A stretch of 64,000 bases of DNA from the NCBI GenBank assembly GCA_022494885.1, contig JAGVSM010000440.1:1-64000 (forward strand), in the 5' to 3' direction. Below the pieces are notes generated by a model that saw nothing but the letters and a program-made list of their open reading frames with translations, had not been told where the DNA came from and did not search any database. Shown here piece by piece: positions 61,011-64,000 of the stretch (positions are counted from its first letter, which is position 1; each line of letters begins with the position of its first letter). Source of the DNA: Micrasema longulum (taxonomy: Eukaryota; Arthropoda; Insecta; Trichoptera; Brachycentridae). The position numbers and the translations under genes are program-made.

Positions 61011-61889
61011 CACGCGCTCTGCTATTCCATGTTTTGTCCATTTAATGTGTCATCTATCCCGCGTTCCACCTAGGCCTCCCTTCCCCTATCATGAACGGAC
61101 ATAATAAAACGCCGGCGAGAGTTGCTAGGTACTTCTTGACAATGCGATCGTTTGCAGCGGAGAGCTTAGATCGAACAATGGAAGAGGAAAGGTATAAGAA
61201 TGGATGGTATAGGTAGTAAAGTTCTAATAAGTAGCTTCGCTGTGCAAGGCGGAGGAGAGGCAGGTATATCCACTGGACCTGCTTCATTTTAAACTCGAAT
61301 TCTATGTAATACTAAGATTAATCATCACACAATATTATTATCATAGGTTGTATCTGCAAAATTGTGCCTACTTCAAAGCGATTATAAACTCCAATAAATC
61401 CCAATTCAAGCAAAAAAAAAGCCCGCTTAAACATGATTTTTATACGACTTTTGGCAATCACCTGGACGGTACGCTTAATGATCGTCTGTATTTATTTACT
61501 GAGCGACTACAAAGCCGGCTCCTTTAACGCCTCGATACATACACTCGGAAAGATAGTAAAACAGATGTAAAAAATATAATAACTAAATTATTTTTTTAGA
61601 GTGGTAACTTTCTAGATATTCTTATTTGTTAATAGGACAGAATCTAGCGACATTATTTTCACATCTAGGCGTTAGTTTGATTAAAGTGACAGTTATGTCG
61701 GAATTTAATTCGACTTCAAAATTGACTTACTTCTCTCTCATATTTTTAATGGGTTTTTAAGAAAAAAATGCATAACACAAAACGATTAAAATTTTAAATA
61801 AATCATGATTAAAGGAAAAATTGCTCAGTGGAACAAAATGTTTGACACTGTTGATGCGTGGATAAACGTATCGAGGGGTTCTAGACCCG
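61011..61889. other. Unassigned
   Basis: 61080-61280 is less AT-rich with a GGCGGAGGAGAGGCAGG patch. No recognised frame or repeat. Confidence 0.3.
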
Positions 61890-62170
61890 TCGGTATAAAC
61901 CGATGTACTTACATCAAAACTTGATGGTGGGGAGTCGGTAGTGTACCTTTATAGTCGGTCGAGAGACTTTTATCTTCAACTATGACGTCATACTGAAGCT
62001 ATGTAATTTTTAAAACGTAGATATGTGTACCGTGACGTACGTTTCCCCTTGTTTCATATCGATGTACCTACACAAAACTTGGTGGGGGGCCGGTAGTATA
62101 TCTTTATAATCGCTAGAGGAAATTTATCTTCAACGATACCGTCAAGGTGAAGGTGTGACGTATTTATCTT
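61890..62170. repeat. Two diverged direct units of ~105 bp
   Basis: 61898-62000 and 62060-62165 share CGATGTACNTACA, AAAACTTG.TGG, GTCGGTAGT/GCCGGTAGT and TTTATCTTCAAC in the same order, separated by about 60 bp. Confidence 0.5.
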
Positions 62171-62339
62171 CCCATCATAATCGAGGCCCTGGTGTCCGCG
62201 AGACAACCACGGAACCACAATATTAGAAAAATAATATAAATGGTATTACCTGAGAAGTCTGCATTTGTCATTTACGTTATTTTTTTATATTTCATCGTTT
62301 GGGATATACCTGCAACAAATGGAAAAAAACATTAGTATT
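62171..62339. other. Unassigned
   Basis: A worn tRNA-like stretch (GGCCCTGGTGTCCGCGAGAC near 62186) is possible but unsupported. Confidence 0.25.
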
Positions 62340-62425
62340 TTGTCAACACTTTTTGGTCATTCGCCCCGGGGAGTCGACCCTGAAACCTCGAGCGTAGTAG
62401 GCAAACGCGCCACAAAACACCAGGA
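62340..62425 (-). mobile_element. tRNA-derived SINE head, degraded
   Basis: Minus strand: A-box-like TTGTGGCGCGTTTGCC and B-box-like GGGTCGACTCCCC with about 40 bases between. Its tail shares TTTTCCATTTGTTGCAGG style with other lepidopteran-type SINEs. No acceptor stem. Confidence 0.45.
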
Positions 62426-63054
62426 GACGAACTTATCTTTACTTGATTTCCATTTTCAGGATTTTCGATATGGGAAATACTCGTCCAAGGTCCTGGTTCT
62501 ATTTCACACGCTGACTTGAAACCCCTTACCATCTCATTGAATTTTTTAATTAGCATACGCAAATGCTAATTATTATTAATTGTAATCTGAACAGTGCTAA
62601 TACTAATTATGCCATTACTAGTCGATGGTGAGGCGACATTAATATGAGCAATGTACGGCGATCCGCGATAATGACCCGAATCGACCAAGTCTATTGGAAA
62701 CAAGGTCGAGTGGCAGACGCACGAGTTTCATAATATTAATACTACTGTTGTAGTAGCTACGTGTGGTTTATTAGAAATATAATTAGCCTTAAAGAACTTG
62801 TGGTCAATCAGTTTTTGAATATGGAATAATTGGATGGGGATGAGCAAATGACACATTGATCAAACAAATAATAATTGCACAAACAGCTTTAATAAAAATG
62901 ATCTGAAGAGTCCCAATCAGAACTAGCTCCCTCGGTATATTCGTAAATCTTAATACAACATATGTAAAAACAACTTGATGTAAAAGCTCTGTTACTATAC
63001 GCACACAAACATTATTCTCTACCTTCCGTTACAAATACAAGAGTTACTAGGTAC
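62426..63054. other. Unassigned
   Basis: Nothing recognised. Confidence 0.3.
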
Positions 63055-63515
63055 TACACCCTGATGCTGCAAAAACTATTAAAAATTAATACAACTTTCG
63101 GTCAAAGAGGATTGGCCTACTACTCGGCCAAAGTGTACAATCTACTGCTATTGTCCATAGGGACGATTAGTTAGCACTCACAATATAACATTGCTATTAA
63201 GAAATGGATAGTGGAGATGGGTTGCGCACAGATCGTTGAGTGGATCAAGCCAAATGGGTTAAAATGGTGTACTGTTAATGAAATTTAGTCTACAGGTCTA
63301 TTATAAATTGGTTATGTTTTTAATGATTATTTTAGTTCATATTAATTATTATGTTAATGATCATTAGGTTAATTAGATAAATTACGTTTTTGTTTTATTA
63401 TTATGCTAATTTAAGGCATGTTTTACTTGTTGTAAAATGTTTCCCTCGGCACGGGACACCCCAATGAGGGAACATTATTCTGTATAAAAAACAGAATACA
63501 AACGTTGTAAAAATA
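63055..63515 (+). pseudogene. Jockey-like J4 tail and 3' UTR, plus-strand sister
   Basis: Reads NTTFGQRGLAYYSAKVYNLL near 63088-63150 and a shifted IKKWIVEMGC, then a UTR with CCTCGGCACGGGACACCCCA near 63444. Collinear with the minus-strand copy 52440-52965. Confidence 0.6.
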
Positions 63516-63764
63516 TAAATAAATAGAAAATACGGTAATCTCCTCGATAAAATGAACTGATTTTTACAATAAACTTAAAAAGACACATTGTTTTACATAT
63601 TAATTACTTAATTGATTCCATGTTCTGCTAACAACAGCCAGACCGCTTTCGTACAAAAAACTGTAATCATATCGCCTTCTGAAAATAGTGTTGATCGCGA
63701 AAACGAGATTTCTCAATTTGCAGAAAACACCCACGACACAAGGGTCTTTCGGTATACATGCTAC
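63516..63764. other. Unassigned
   Basis: Nothing recognised. Confidence 0.3.
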
Positions 63765-64000
63765 TACTACCATCACGCCATTTCCCCGTAGGGGTAGGCA
63801 GAGAGAATGGCTCGCTACACACGTCTATCCTGGCATACATTCCTAGCTTCTTCCACATTCATACATCTCGTCATACATACCCTTCCTTCGGTTCTGTCCG
63901 CTTTTGACATGACCAGACTTGAGATTTTGGTTTATCTGATCATGCCACGTCTTCCTTGGTCATCGTCGTCTCACGTTAACGTTCATTTTCGCCATATATA
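63765..64000 (-). pseudogene. RTE-type fragment running off the right edge
   Basis: Minus strand: the YPYGEMA terminus near 63785-63800 with an outer GTAGTAGTAG simple tail, MYVWKKLGMYAR and, further in, KSGQNRRKG then DDQGRRGMIR-type residues near 63900-63960. The inner part matches 34947-35060. It continues past 64000. Confidence 0.7.

Noticed and set aside
1..64000. CRISPR arrays, bacterial operons, rRNA genes
   Set aside because: No short regularly spaced repeats with unique spacers, no ribosome-binding-site-led gene runs and no rRNA-like blocks were seen. The R1-like element lies in repeat C, not rDNA.

Overview
The window looks like insect nuclear DNA, most probably from a moth or butterfly. 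It is strongly AT-rich and contains no prokaryotic operon structure. The decayed non-LTR elements, the tRNA-derived SINEs, the Helitron ends that finish in CTAG-T and the RTE C-termini ending in a NRRAC..., SAYP.G motif are of kinds common in Lepidoptera. This assignment rests on element style only; no host gene here is recognisable enough to prove it.

Almost everything that can be named is a mobile element, and nearly all of it is broken. The main classes are: (1) RTE-type non-LTR fragments on both strands (about 4.25-5.26, 6.2-6.85, 8.35-8.8, 11.4-12.2, 19.8-20.3, 27.2-28.2, 33.9-35.3, 43.7-44.9, 48.7-49.0, 51.4-52.0 and 63.8-64.0 kb, plus short 3' tails); (2) L2/CR1-type C-termini and 3' UTRs ending in a conserved AGCGCC...GGCGCT stem (1.9, 23.7-24.6, 28.8, 39.3, 40.3, 43.3, 46.5, 53.1 kb); (3) several Jockey/CR1-like families kept only as C-terminal codons plus 3' UTR; (4) one fairly fresh R1/I-type element (53974-55740) with an RNase H domain; (5) DNA transposons: a 7.4 kb TIR-bounded PIF/Harbinger candidate (8978-16384), its palindromic miniature (29454-29688), a TA-flanked miniature family (27.4, 46.9, 56.8, 57.9 kb), a full-length hairpin miniature (31.05, 45.04 kb), a Tc1-like fragment (60.7-61.0 kb) and Helitrons (40659-41317; ends at 682 and 38.69 kb); (6) a Penelope-like GIY-YIG remnant (18.03 kb), a Ty3/gypsy integrase remnant (14.24-14.63 kb), a solo LTR (55767-56121), tRNA-derived SINEs, and unclassified repeat families here called A, B, C and D.

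Only two short stretches look like host protein-coding sequence, each as a possible terminal exon: 48337-48432 on the plus strand (acceptor site, 31 codons, stop, then AATAAA) and 21910-22009 on the minus strand. Neither product is recognised.

The interest lies in the nesting. Between 53.7 and 56.25 kb one copy of repeat C was hit by a twin-primed R1-like insertion with a 13-bp target duplication and by a solo LTR with a 5-bp target duplication. Between 8.98 and 16.38 kb the Harbinger candidate carries RTE, gypsy, repeat C and a large inverted repeat inside it. An RTE-fragment-plus-miniature composite is present twice (27.2 and 57.7 kb). All calls come from reading the sequence and translations by eye; family names are from remembered motif style, not from a search.
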